From assembly GCA_946481275.1 (NCBI GenBank), contig CAMLMV010000011.1:98646-162645 (forward strand): a DNA stretch of 64,000 nt, read 5' to 3'. Below are positions 8,852-16,740 of this stretch, one piece after another. Numbering within the stretch: position 1 is the stretch's first letter; every line of letters begins with the position of its first letter. The position numbers were made by a program, and so were the translations under genes. The stretch is from an uncultured Massilia sp. (GTDB taxonomy: Bacteria; Pseudomonadota; Gammaproteobacteria; Burkholderiales; Burkholderiaceae). The notes below the pieces were generated by a model, which saw only the letters and a list, made by a program, of their open reading frames with translations, was not told where the DNA came from and did not search any database.

Positions 8852-9862
8852 TTACAGGATGTGGGTCCCGATCCACCACGCGATCGCCGCCATGAAGGCC
8901 GACGCGGGGATGGTGAAGATCCAGGCCCACACGATGTTACCGGCGACGCCCCAGCGCACGGCCGACGCCTTCTGCGCCGAGCCGACGCCGACGATGGCGC
9001 CCGTGATGGTGTGCGTCGTCGACACCGGCACGCCGATCGCGCTGGCGAGGAACAGCGTGATGGCGCCGCCCGATTCCGCGCAGAAGCCGCCGACCGGCTT
9101 GAGCTTGGTGATCTTCTGGCCCATCGTGCGGACGATGCGCCAGCCGCCGAACAGCGTGCCGATCGAAATCGCCGTGTAGCACGAGATGATGACCCACAGC
9201 GGGGGCGCCGTGTCGGCGGCGTTCGAGACGCCGGCCACGATCAGCAGCATCCAGATGATGCCGATGGTCTTCTGCGCATCGTTGCCGCCGTGACCGAGGC
9301 TGTAGGCCGCGGCCGAGACGAGCTGCAGGCGGCGGAACCACGTGTCGACCTTGCGCGGCGGAGTGCGCACGAAGATCCAGGACACGGCCAGCATCACGAT
9401 GGAGCCCAGGATGAAGCCCAGCAGCGGCGACAGGATGATCCAGGTGACCGTCTTGAGCAGGCCGCCGCCGACCAGCGCGCCGGTGCCGCTCTTGGCGACG
9501 GCCGCACCCACCAGGCCGCCGATCAGGGCGTGCGAGGACGAGGACGGGATGCCGTAATACCACGTGATGACGTTCCACACGATGGCGCCGACGAGCGCGC
9601 CGAACACGACGTAGTGGTCGACGACGTGCGGGTCGACGGTGCCCTTGCCCACCGTGGCCGCGACGTGCAGGCCGACGGTGAAGATGGCGACGAAGTTGAA
9701 CAGGGCCGACATCGCGACCGCCGTCTGCGGACGCAGCACACCGGTCGACACCACCGTCGCGATCGCGTTGGCGGCGTCGTGGAAGCCGTTCATGAAGTCG
9801 AAGACCAGCGCTAAAAAGACGAGCAGGCCCAGCACGTAAATGCTGATATGTAGAGAGTCCAT
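8852..9862 (-). CDS. pit: PiT-family inorganic phosphate transporter
   Basis: A 336-residue integral membrane protein with about ten hydrophobic segments. The paired PiT signatures are present: FDFMNGFHDAANAIATVV near the N-terminus and GHGGNDAQKTIG in the second half. Family members import phosphate, usually as a metal-phosphate complex driven by the proton gradient. The start giving MDSLHISIYVLGLL was chosen because the frame upstream runs into the DUF47 gene and encodes a polar stretch atypical for the family; its ribosome site is weak, consistent with coupling to the gene 22 bp upstream. Confidence 0.92.
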   Translation of the reverse strand: MDSLHISIYVLGLLVFLALVFDFMNGFHDAANAIATVVSTGVLRPQTAVAMSALFNFVAIFTVGLHVAATVGKGTVDPHVVDHYVVFGALVGAIVWNVITWYYGIPSSSSHALIGGLVGAAVAKSGTGALVGGGLLKTVTWIILSPLLGFILGSIVMLAVSWIFVRTPPRKVDTWFRRLQLVSAAAYSLGHGGNDAQKTIGIIWMLLIVAGVSNAADTAPPLWVIISCYTAISIGTLFGGWRIVRTMGQKITKLKPVGGFCAESGGAITLFLASAIGVPVSTTHTITGAIVGVGSAQKASAVRWGVAGNIVWAWIFTIPASAFMAAIAWWIGTHIL

Positions 9863-9884
9863 GTTGTTCTTGTTGTTCCGGTCG

Positions 9885-10511
9885 TTACGCGTTCTCGACG
9901 ATGATGCCTTCGATGATGTTGGCAACGTCTTCGCAGCGGTCGGTCACGGTCTCGAGGATTTCGTAGATGGCTTTCATCTTGATCAGGTTGCGCACGTCCG
10001 GCTCGTCGCGGAACAGCTTGGACATGGCGGCGCGCATCACGTGGTCGGCGTCCGATTCCAGGCGGTCGATCTCTTCGCAGATGGCGACCATCTTCTGGGC
10101 GTTGTCCATGTTGTGCAGCATGCCGACGGCCTGCTGGACCTTTTCGCAGCATGCCAGGCACAGTTCGGCCAGGCGCTTCGCTTCCGGGGTCACGGCGTGC
10201 AGGTCGTACAGCGAGATGGTCTGGGCGGCATCCTCCATCATGTCGAGGATGTCGTCCATGCGGGTGATGAGCTTGTGGATGTCGTCACGGTCGAGCGGCG
10301 TGATGAACGTCTTGTGCAGCAGGTCCACGCACTGGTAGGTGATCTTGTCCGCCTGTTTTTCGATGCTCTCCACGGCGTGCGTGCGGTTTTCCAGGTCGTC
10401 GAAGTTGGTCATCAGGCCGACCATCTCTTGTGCACCCTTCACGCACAACGCGGCGTGCTGGTTGAACAGGTCGAAAAATTTGCCCTCCGTGGGCATCAGG
10501 CGTCCAAACAT
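9885..10511 (-). CDS. DUF47 (PhoU-like) phosphate-transport accessory protein
   Basis: A 208-residue, largely helical cytosolic protein of the DUF47/TIGR00153 family (MFGRLMPTEGKFFDLFNQHA; many D/E-rich helical repeats such as ITRMDDILDMMEDAAQ). DUF47 genes usually sit directly before PiT transporters and are thought to modulate phosphate uptake, like PhoU (family knowledge). That arrangement is seen here. CGGAGA precedes the ATG. Transcription probably starts upstream, as no terminator is visible between dnaB and this gene. Confidence 0.9.
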   Translation of the reverse strand: MFGRLMPTEGKFFDLFNQHAALCVKGAQEMVGLMTNFDDLENRTHAVESIEKQADKITYQCVDLLHKTFITPLDRDDIHKLITRMDDILDMMEDAAQTISLYDLHAVTPEAKRLAELCLACCEKVQQAVGMLHNMDNAQKMVAICEEIDRLESDADHVMRAAMSKLFRDEPDVRNLIKMKAIYEILETVTDRCEDVANIIEGIIVENA

Positions 10512-10594
10512 AGGTTCTCCGTTGGGTAGTTCTCTTGGGACTTCTTTGAAAGTCGCAGCATCCGTTGGCGCCGCGATTCTTGACTGCTCCCGGC

Positions 10595-11980
10595 TTAGTC
10601 GCCCTGATAAATACTCAGGTTGCCGGTGTAATTGCCGAACTTGGTGTACATGCCCATCCAGGTCACGCGAATGGCACCGATCGGGCCGTTACGCTGTTTG
10701 CCGATAATGATCTCGGCAGTGCCTTTGTCGGGCGAGTCCGGGTTGTAAACTTCGTCACGATACAGGAAGATGATCACGTCCGCATCCTGTTCGATAGCGC
10801 CCGATTCGCGCAGGTCGGACATCACGGGACGCTTGTTGGGGCGTTGTTCCAGCGAGCGGTTCAGCTGGGACAGCGCGATCACCGGGCAGCCCAGCTCCTT
10901 CGCCAGGCCCTTCAGGCTTCGCGAGATCTCCGAGATCTCGGACGCCCGGTTGTCGCCCGGCTTGGAACCCTGCATCAGCTGCAGGTAGTCGACGATGATC
11001 AGGCCCAACTTGCCGCACTGGCGGGCCAGGCGGCGGGCACGGGCACGCATCTCGATCGGGTTCAGCGCAGGCGTCTCGTCGATGAAGATCTGCGCATCGT
11101 TCATCTTCTGGATCGCGTGCGTCAGGCGCGGCCAGTCTTCGTCCAGCAGCTTGCCGGTACGCAGGCGGTGCTGGTCGAGCTGGCCGATGGAGCCGAGCAT
11201 ACGCATCGCCAGCTGCACGCCGCCCATCTCCATCGAGAAGATCGCGACCGGCAGGCCGGCGTCGACGGCCACGCTTTCGCCGATGTTGACGGAGAACGCC
11301 GTCTTGCCCATCGACGGACGGCCCGCGACGATCACGAGGTCGCCCGGCTGCAGGCCGGACGTCATCTTGTCGAGATCGGTGAAGCCCGTCGGGACGCCGG
11401 TGATCTCGCCCTGGTTGTCGCGGCTGTACAGCTCGTCGACGCGCTCGACCACCTGGGTCAGCAGCGGCTGGACGGGCAGCCAGCCCTGGGCGCCGCGGGC
11501 ACCCTGCTCGGCGATCGCGAAAATGCGCGATTCCGCCTCGTCGAGGATCTGCTTGACCTCGGCACCCTGCGGATTGAAGGCCTTGCCGGACACTTCGTCG
11601 GCGACGGTGATGAGCTGGCGCAGCACGCCGCGATCGCGGACGATCTCGGCATAACGGCGGATGTTGGCGGCGGATGGCGTGTTCTGCGCCATCGCATTCA
11701 GGTACTGCAGGCCGCCGACGTCCTCGGCCTTGCCGAGCTGGACGAGCGCCTCGTACACGGTGATCACGTCGGCAGGCTTGCCGGCATTGATCAGGCGGAC
11801 CATCTGTTCGAAGATGATCCGGTGGTCGTAGCGGTAAAAATCGTCCGCATGCATGAAGTCGGCGATGCGGTCCCACGCCGCATTATCGCGCAGCAGGCCG
11901 CCGATGACGGACTGTTCTGCTTCGATGGAATGCGGGGGAATGCGGAGCGACTCGATCTGCGGGTCTGCTGGGGTGTTCAT
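10595..11980 (-). CDS. dnaB: replicative DNA helicase DnaB
   Basis: A 461-residue replicative helicase that unwinds DNA ahead of the fork as a hexamer and recruits primase. The N-terminal domain (IEAEQSVIGGLL) is followed by a RecA-like C-terminal domain with Walker A GRPSMGKTAF, Walker B LIIVDYLQLM and the DnaB-type SQLNRSLEQRPNKRP segment. The start giving MNTPADPQ was preferred over an ATG three codons upstream, because that upstream ATG overlaps a perfect TATAAT hexamer (11988-11993). dnaB follows the rpsF-priB-rpsR-rplI operon, as in many betaproteobacteria, but a terminator separates them. Confidence 0.95.
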   Translation of the reverse strand: MNTPADPQIESLRIPPHSIEAEQSVIGGLLRDNAAWDRIADFMHADDFYRYDHRIIFEQMVRLINAGKPADVITVYEALVQLGKAEDVGGLQYLNAMAQNTPSAANIRRYAEIVRDRGVLRQLITVADEVSGKAFNPQGAEVKQILDEAESRIFAIAEQGARGAQGWLPVQPLLTQVVERVDELYSRDNQGEITGVPTGFTDLDKMTSGLQPGDLVIVAGRPSMGKTAFSVNIGESVAVDAGLPVAIFSMEMGGVQLAMRMLGSIGQLDQHRLRTGKLLDEDWPRLTHAIQKMNDAQIFIDETPALNPIEMRARARRLARQCGKLGLIIVDYLQLMQGSKPGDNRASEISEISRSLKGLAKELGCPVIALSQLNRSLEQRPNKRPVMSDLRESGAIEQDADVIIFLYRDEVYNPDSPDKGTAEIIIGKQRNGPIGAIRVTWMGMYTKFGNYTGNLSIYQGD

Positions 11981-11987
11981 GGCCGGC

Positions 11988-11993
11988 ATTATA
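11988..11993 (-). promoter_or_regulatory. -10 hexamer of a probable dnaB promoter
   Basis: Read on the minus strand, TATAAT ends seven bases before the chosen dnaB ATG. The -35 region at 17-18 bp spacing (TTCAGC/TTTCAG) is weak. If used, the transcript would begin at or next to the start codon. Confidence 0.4.
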
Positions 11994-12039
11994 CCCGTTC
12001 CCGATCAGGCGCTGAAATCATTGGTGAGTTTCCAAAAGC

Positions 12040-12066
12040 AAAAAAGCCGGGGTGACCCCGGCTTTT
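12040..12066 (-). terminator. rho-independent terminator after rplI
   Basis: AAAAGCCGGGG pairs with CCCCGGCTTTT around a three-base loop, with an A/T run at each end. It ends the rpsF-priB-rpsR-rplI operon 25 bp past the rplI stop and could also act on the opposite strand. Confidence 0.85.
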
Positions 12067-12090
12067 CTCATTCTGACAACAGAATGTATC

Positions 12091-12543
12091 TTAGGCGGCT
12101 TCGCCCACGACAGCGATGGTGATTTCCACCACGACGTCGGTGTGCAGAGCGACCGACACCGGGTGCTCGCCGGTGGTCTTCAGCGGACCGGTCGGCATGC
12201 GCACTTGTGCCTTCTCGACGGCGAAACCTTGCTTGGTCAGGGCTTCGGCGATGTCGAAGTTGGTCACGGAACCGAACAGACGGCCGTCGACGCCGGCTTT
12301 CTGAGCGATGGTGACGGTCATGCCGTTCAGCTTCTCGCCCTGGCCTTGAGCGGCAGCCAGTTTCTCGGCAGCTGCTTTTTCCAGTTCGGCGCGCTTGACT
12401 TCGAATTCGGCCACGGCAGCCTGCGTTGCGCGGCGGGCCATTTTTTGCGGGATCAGGAAGTTACGTGCGTAACCGTCCTTGACCTTGACGACGTCGCCCA
12501 GGTTGCCGACGTTGACGACTTTTTCCAGCAGGATAACTTGCAT
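12091..12543 (-). CDS. rplI: 50S ribosomal protein bL9
   Basis: A 150-residue bL9. The N-terminal 23S rRNA-binding domain opens [25 protein letters not shown] with the [10 protein letters not shown] loop; a long connecting helix ([18 protein letters not shown]) and a C-terminal domain follow. It is the last gene of the rpsF-priB-rpsR-rplI operon; ACTGGAGAATAAA precedes the start. Length and order match the family. Confidence 0.97.
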   Translation of the reverse strand: MQVILLEKVVNVGNLGDVVKVKDGYARNFLIPQKMARRATQAAVAEFEVKRAELEKAAAEKLAAAQGQGEKLNGMTVTIAQKAGVDGRLFGSVTNFDIAEALTKQGFAVEKAQVRMPTGPLKTTGEHPVSVALHTDVVVEITIAVVGEAA

Positions 12544-12589
12544 TTTATTCTCCAGTAATCTGACTATGCTTCGATGTCGTAACCGACGA

Positions 12590-12880
12590 TTAAGCGTTGT
12601 GCAGGTCGGTGTACGGCAGCAGAGCCAGGTAACGGGCGCGCTTGATGGCGGTGTCCACTTGACGCTGGTAGTGCGCCTTGGTGCCGGTCAGGCGTGCCGG
12701 CATGATCTTGCCGTTTTCCTGGACGAAATCCTTCAGGGTGTCGACGTCTTTGTAGTCAACCTGTTCCACGCCTGCAGCGGTGAAGCGGCAGAATTTCTTG
12801 CGCTTGAACAGCGGGTTCTGCTGTTTGCGCTTCTCTTTGAGCTTAGCTTTGTTTTTGTCGAACTTTTTACCGAATGCCAT
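12590..12880 (-). CDS. rpsR: 30S ribosomal protein bS18
   Basis: A 96-residue bS18, somewhat longer than the ~75-residue E. coli form because of a lysine-rich N-terminus ([19 protein letters not shown]). The core is typical: [17 protein letters not shown], then [17 protein letters not shown] and a C-terminal [12 protein letters not shown]. It binds bS6 in the platform of the 30S subunit. It sits between priB and rplI; AGGAGCC precedes the ATG. Confidence 0.97.
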   Translation of the reverse strand: MAFGKKFDKNKAKLKEKRKQQNPLFKRKKFCRFTAAGVEQVDYKDVDTLKDFVQENGKIMPARLTGTKAHYQRQVDTAIKRARYLALLPYTDLHNA

Positions 12881-12924
12881 TTTGAGGCTCCTGTATCTAT
12901 CTATAAACGTGCCCGCACACTTCG

Positions 12925-13215
12925 TTATGCGGCACTGAAATCAATGATGTGAAACACCAAGCTTTTGCTGTGACGGCTTTTCCTGGCGAGGAATCCCGTG
13001 AAGCGGTACATCGCGCCCAACTCGGCGTTGGCAAATCGTCCCGAAATCTCGCCCGCGGCAACCGCGGGAATTTCGAATTCGACCTGCCTGTCCAGCCTCG
13101 CCTCCGTCTGCGTCGATCCGTGTTGCAGGATGCCGCCCACGATGGGGATGCCAGCCGGGGTGTAGCGCAGGACGTCGCGCTCCAGAATACTTGCGACCAG
13201 GGACAGCTCGTTCAC
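12925..13215 (-). CDS. priB: primosomal replication protein N (PriB)
   Basis: A 96-residue single-domain OB-fold protein ([33 protein letters not shown]-type strand [21 protein letters not shown]). PriB binds single-stranded DNA with PriA and DnaT in replication restart. Its position between rpsF and rpsR is diagnostic. It is small and divergent from SSB, which it resembles in fold. Confidence 0.92.
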   Translation of the reverse strand: MNELSLVASILERDVLRYTPAGIPIVGGILQHGSTQTEARLDRQVEFEIPAVAAGEISGRFANAELGAMYRFTGFLARKSRHSKSLVFHIIDFSAA

Positions 13216-13242
13216 TGACTACTCGGTGCTCCCGCGAGAGAT

Positions 13243-13626
13243 TTAGGCTGCAGCGGCCGGAGCGGCGGCCTGCTCGGCGCGGTGGCTCTTGGCTGCGTCT
13301 TCGCGCTGGACCGACTTCATCATCGGCGACGGTGCGGTTTCAGCTTTCTTCATCTTCACGGTCAGGTGACGCAGCACGGCATCATTGAATTTGAATGCGG
13401 TTTCCAGCTCGACCAGGGTCTCGTTGTCGCACTCGATGTTCAGGCAGATGTAGTGTGCCTTCGGCAGCTTCTGGATCTGGTAAGCCATTTGACGACGGCC
13501 CCAATCTTCGACGCGGTGGATGTTGCCGCCGCGCGAGGTGACCGTGGTCTTGTAGCGTTCGATCATCGCCGGGACCTGCTCGCTCTGGTCCGGGTGGACG
13601 ATAAACACGATTTCATAATGACGCAT
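13243..13626 (-). CDS. rpsF: 30S ribosomal protein bS6
   Basis: A 127-residue bS6 with typical opening [19 protein letters not shown] and core [20 protein letters not shown]. The C-terminal tail is long and Ala-rich. The start at 13626 follows AAGGAG; an ATG 12 codons upstream in the same frame lacks a ribosome site. It is the first gene of the operon and is divergent from lexA. Confidence 0.97.
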   Translation of the reverse strand: MRHYEIVFIVHPDQSEQVPAMIERYKTTVTSRGGNIHRVEDWGRRQMAYQIQKLPKAHYICLNIECDNETLVELETAFKFNDAVLRHLTVKMKKAETAPSPMMKSVQREDAAKSHRAEQAAAPAAAA

Positions 13627-13740
13627 GAAACACTCCTTAAGGACGTTTAAACAAATGCCCACCTCGGCGTCAAGACGAGTGTGGGAAGGGAAAGCCCAAC
13701 ATTATAACAGCAAAACCGTCAAGTGCTCAATGGGGCTGTG

Positions 13741-13806
13741 GACGTGCGCTGCATACCGCAGCGCAAAAGATTGTGAACGTGCGCTGCGTACCGCAGCGCA
13801 AAAAAA
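13741..13806. repeat. two tandem copies of a palindromic ~27-nt unit
   Basis: Two nearly identical units each contain TGCGCTGCRTACCGCAGCGCA-type symmetry and end in an A-run: copy 1 at 13741-13767, copy 2 at 13777-13806. Copy 2 forms a nine-base-pair stem with a three-base loop; copy 1 has one mismatch. They lie between rpsF and the lexA SOS box. The A-run is on the wrong side for a terminator of either gene. Confidence 0.7.
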
Positions 13807-13836
13807 CTTCGAAATCCCCTTGCGCGCGGCGCAATA

Positions 13837-13852
13837 CTGTACAAAAATACAG
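13837..13852. promoter_or_regulatory. LexA binding site (SOS box) of lexA
   Basis: CTGTACAAAAATACAG matches CTGT-N8-ACAG exactly with an A/T-rich centre, 27 bp upstream of the lexA start. It indicates autoregulation of lexA and induction by DNA damage. Confidence 0.88.
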
Positions 13853-13879
13853 TCTGACCCCGTACCAACGAAGACGAAC

Positions 13880-14536
13880 ATGCTTAAGCTCACCGCACGG
13901 CAAGAACAGATCCTCAACCTGATCAAGGAAGCCATCGACAACACCGGCTTCCCGCCGACCCGCGCCGAAATCGCCCAGGAGCTTGGCTTCCGCTCGGCCA
14001 ACGCCGCCGAGGAACACCTGCAGGCCCTGGCCCGTAAAGGCGCAATCGAAATTTCCCCGGGTACCTCGCGCGGTATCCGCCTCGTCGGCCAGTCCGTCGA
14101 ATCCAAGGCGGCCGCGGTGCCTGCCTTCGTGCCGCCGATCCCGCCGAACCTGATGTCGCTGCCGCTCGTCGGCCGCGTCGCCGCGGGCTCGCCCATCCTC
14201 GCCCAGGAACACGTCGAAGCGACCTACTCCGTCGACCCGGCCATGTTCTCGAGCAAGCCCGACTTCCTGCTGAAGGTCAAGGGCTGGTCGATGCGCGACG
14301 CCGGCATCTGCGACGGCGATTTCCTCGCCGTCAAGAAGGTCGACAACGCGAAGAACGGCCAGATCGTCGTCGCGCGCATCGGCGACGAAGTGACGGTCAA
14401 GCGCTACCGCAAGACCGGCTCCACGATCGAGCTGCTGCCGGAAAACCCGGACTTTTCCGTGATCACCGTCGATCCGCAGACCGACGAGTTCGCACTGGAA
14501 GGCCTGGCGGTCGGTTTGCTACGGTCCTGGCACTAA
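13880..14536 (+). CDS. lexA: LexA repressor
   Basis: A 218-residue SOS repressor and self-cleaving serine peptidase. The N-terminal winged helix ([36 protein letters not shown]) is joined by a linker to the peptidase domain. The cleavage site is Ala102-Gly103 (RVAAGSP), the catalytic Ser137 is in GWSMRDAGI, and the Lys174 base is in EVTVKRY. RecA-stimulated self-cleavage releases SOS genes. The ATG at 13880 was chosen because it begins the conserved wHTH; the frame is open further upstream through the SOS box. Part of its linker region is duplicated at 15305-15390. Confidence 0.97.
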   Translation: MLKLTARQEQILNLIKEAIDNTGFPPTRAEIAQELGFRSANAAEEHLQALARKGAIEISPGTSRGIRLVGQSVESKAAAVPAFVPPIPPNLMSLPLVGRVAAGSPILAQEHVEATYSVDPAMFSSKPDFLLKVKGWSMRDAGICDGDFLAVKKVDNAKNGQIVVARIGDEVTVKRYRKTGSTIELLPENPDFSVITVDPQTDEFALEGLAVGLLRSWH

Positions 14537-14552
14537 CTCCCACCTGCACACA

Positions 14553-14580
14553 GGCCCGCGTCATGCGGGCCTTGTTGTTT
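14553..14580 (+). terminator. rho-independent terminator of lexA
   Basis: Seven-base stem GGCCCGC/GCGGGCC with loop GTCAT is followed by TTGTTGTTTT, 16 bp after the lexA stop. It also lies just past the stop of the facing truncated rlmI. Confidence 0.85.
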
Positions 14581-14590
14581 TATCCTGCGC

Positions 14591-15226
14591 TCAGCGCGGA
14601 TAAACGAAACCGGTGCGGATATCGGTCGGCAGCAGCCGGCTGCCGTCACGCACCATCAGTCGTTGCGGCGGCTCGTCGCCCGCCAGGGCACGCCAGATGA
14701 CGGGCAGCCCCTCCCCTTTGCGCAACAGCTCGTCGCTACGTTCGAATACGTTCGGGCAGCCCGTCGTCGCGAGCAGCGCCTGCACGATGGTCACCTTCCA
14801 CGCGTCGACACCGGCAGCATTGAACTGGCACACCAGGTAACCGCCGGTCCCGCCATAGCTGTGCACGAGAAGCCCGGGCAGGCCGTCTTTTTCGCCATCG
14901 ATCACCAGGGCCAGGGCTTGCGGATCGGCGCCACGCACGGCAACGGCGCGGCGAGCGACCGCAGCCTGCACGCGCCGTTTCATCATGGCGTGATCGACCG
15001 GCTCGTCCTCGCGCAGGGTCCAGACGCGGGCCGCGATCTGCGACTTCGCGTTGTAAGCCGCGCGCGCCAGGAACTGACGTGCCGACGACTGCACGACTGC
15101 CGTGGCCCCGGCCTTGCCGCGCTCCTGGGGCCGCCCCTCAACCTTCTCGATGGCGGACAGGTAAATCCAGGGGTCGCCGGACAGCAGGCTTTTTTCCTTG
15201 CCCTGTTTGATGGTGATGATGAGCAT
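14591..15226 (-). pseudogene. rlmI: truncated 23S rRNA m5C1962 methyltransferase RlmI (N-terminal part only)
   Basis: The 211 residues align by eye with the N-terminal half of RlmI: PUA-type opening (KQGKEKSLLSGDPWIYLSAI), RAAYNAKSQIAARVWT, IDGEKDGLPGLLV and NVFERSDELLRKGEGL. Family members are about 400 residues long and continue into a SAM-binding methyltransferase domain after a GxKTGFYLDQR motif. Here the protein ends at that point (DIRTGFVYPR, then stop). The whole catalytic domain is absent, and the lexA terminator begins just beyond. It cannot methylate rRNA; it may be a decaying remnant. The ribosome site is weak. An intact rlmI may exist elsewhere. Confidence 0.75.
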
Positions 15227-15304
15227 ATGCAGGCTTCGTTTTCAGGAGCCGAATGATACAGCAAGGCGTTATCGCCTCCGGCATCTTCGTGACATCGCCA
15301 CCAT

Positions 15305-15390
15305 TCCCCAGGTACCTCACGCGGTATCCGCCTCGTCGGCCAGTCTGTCGAATCCAAGGCTGCCGCTGCGGCTGCGGTGCCTGCCTTCGC
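15305..15390 (+). pseudogene. remnant duplicate of the lexA linker region
   Basis: This stretch repeats lexA 14051-14130 in the same orientation. From TTCCCC to AAGGC 57 nt align with three mismatches. Then nine extra bases (an alanine-codon expansion) precede a matching GCGGTGCCTGCCTTCG. It corresponds to LexA residues ~58-83. No start codon, DNA-binding domain or peptidase domain accompanies it. It lies upstream of the truncated rlmI, so that fragment is bracketed by direct lexA repeats. Nothing else is visible in the rest of the 310-bp gap 15227-15536. Confidence 0.8.
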
Positions 15391-15536
15391 TGCGGTCCGG
15401 GCATTGATGCCGCTACTTTTGCCCAGCCTTACGTCGGTTAGTTGCAAATACTCGTTTTAGTTGCAGCGCCGGCAACCTGTGTCTACACTGCCTCGGCAGT
15501 TCCGCGACTTCCCCTTTTCAACCAAGGATCGTTACC

Positions 15537-15875
15537 ATGTTCGCCAAAGCTGTGATGGCGCTTTGCCTTGCCGCCCTGTGCGGCGCGTCCTCGGCCCAGG
15601 CCACGGACGACCTGGACAAGCAAATGCTCGATAAATGCCAGGCCGTGGCAAAAGAACTGAACAAGACACGGCGGGCCAACATCAGCCTGGATGGCCTGGA
15701 ACCGCTCGTCACGTGGCGCGCCGCGTGCGCCGAACGACCGCCGACGGGCCCCGGCAACGTCACCGCGCTCTGCCAGGGCAAGCGCACGACCGCGCAAGGC
15801 GAGCAAGGCGTGTTCTTCTGGGAGAAATCCAGCCACGGCCTGCGGAATCGCGGCTACTTCACGTGCACGGGATAG
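15537..15875 (+). CDS. small secreted protein of unknown function
   Basis: A 112-residue protein with a cleavable signal peptide (hydrophobic MALCLAALCGA, probable cut after SSAQA). The mature part has four cysteines (DKCQAV, RAACAER, TALCQGK, YFTCTG), consistent with two disulfides in the periplasm. No known domain was recognised. CCAAGGATC provides the ribosome site. It converges on the Sel1-type gene, with stops three bases apart and no obvious terminator. Confidence 0.65.
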   Translation: MFAKAVMALCLAALCGASSAQATDDLDKQMLDKCQAVAKELNKTRRANISLDGLEPLVTWRAACAERPPTGPGNVTALCQGKRTTAQGEQGVFFWEKSSHGLRNRGYFTCTG

Positions 15876-15878
15876 CGC

Positions 15879-16676
15879 TTACTTGCCGTCATCCGGCGGC
15901 GGCGCGTTCTTGACCATCTCGTTGTGTTCCTTGACGTAGGCCTCGGTACCCACGCGCCAGGCGTCGAAGTCCGCCACGACCAGCTTGCCTGCCACCTTGG
16001 TGTCTTCCGCCAGGCGGTCGCCGACTTCCTTCAGGTGCGCGTTCGCCTTCTCGGTCTCGTCCTTCGTCAGCAGCTTGGCGATGTCTTCCGGGATCCGCTT
16101 GGTCAGCGGCAGCGACGCGTTCAGCTGCTTCACCCAGCGGTTATGGCACGCTTCCCAGTCCTTCATCTTGCCGCTGTAATAGTCGATTTCCTCGTTGACC
16201 TTGGACATGGCCGGGAAGCGCGGCGCCGGGCAGCGGTATTCGTTCGTGCGCAGGTCGGCGCCGTCGTATTTCGCGATCCAGTAGTCGAGGTCGGCACGGC
16301 GCGCCTCGCGCTGCTTCATCAGCTCGAGCGACGCGCTGGCGACGGCATTGCCCTTCGCGGCCGCTTTCTGGAACCATTGCGTGGCCTTGTCCATGTCGAC
16401 GCCGCCTGCCTCGCCGTAGAAATACATTTCGCCCAGGTGCTGCTGGGCCATCACGTTGCCGGCGTTCGCCAGCTTCGTGTACTTCGCCAGCGCTTCCGGA
16501 TACGACTTCTTCGCGAACAATGCGTCCGCTTCCGCGAGCTCGGCGGCGGAACTGGCGGACGATGCGGCCACGGCCGGCTTCGCGGCGGCGCCTTTCGCGG
16601 GCGATTTGGCGCCGGGCTCGGCGGCGATTGCGACACCACCGCACAGCAGTGCGGCGCAAAACAGGGCAGTCTTCAT
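15879..16676 (-). CDS. periplasmic Sel1/TPR-like repeat protein
   Basis: A 265-residue protein with a signal peptide (MKTALFCAALLCGGVAIAA). An Ala/Pro-rich linker follows, then a TPR-like helix pair (AEADALFAKKSYPEALAKYTKLAN) and a Sel1 repeat (AQQHLGEMYFYGEAGGVDMDKATQWFQKAA). The second half (~130 residues) has two cysteines (EYRCPAP, WEACHNR) and no domain I recognise. Sel1 repeats mediate protein contacts, so an envelope adaptor role is plausible. Confidence 0.75.
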   Translation of the reverse strand: MKTALFCAALLCGGVAIAAEPGAKSPAKGAAAKPAVAASSASSAAELAEADALFAKKSYPEALAKYTKLANAGNVMAQQHLGEMYFYGEAGGVDMDKATQWFQKAAAKGNAVASASLELMKQREARRADLDYWIAKYDGADLRTNEYRCPAPRFPAMSKVNEEIDYYSGKMKDWEACHNRWVKQLNASLPLTKRIPEDIAKLLTKDETEKANAHLKEVGDRLAEDTKVAGKLVVADFDAWRVGTEAYVKEHNEMVKNAPPPDDGK

Positions 16677-16740
16677 GGGGCGTGCAGTCTGTGAGTCATG
16701 ATTGGGAACAGGACGATCATAACCGCACCGCCCCGCCCGC

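Noticed and set aside
13777..13806. Terminator for rpsF or lexA
   Set aside because: The A-run follows the hairpin on the plus strand, so neither strand has a T-run after the stem, and it lies upstream of both genes.
13853..13870. TCTGACCCCGTACC after the lexA SOS box as another copy of the GGGGTCAGAGC repeat
   Set aside because: Only TCTGACCCCG is shared; the flanking bases differ (AG before, TACC after) and there is no inverted partner, so it may be a different unit or chance.
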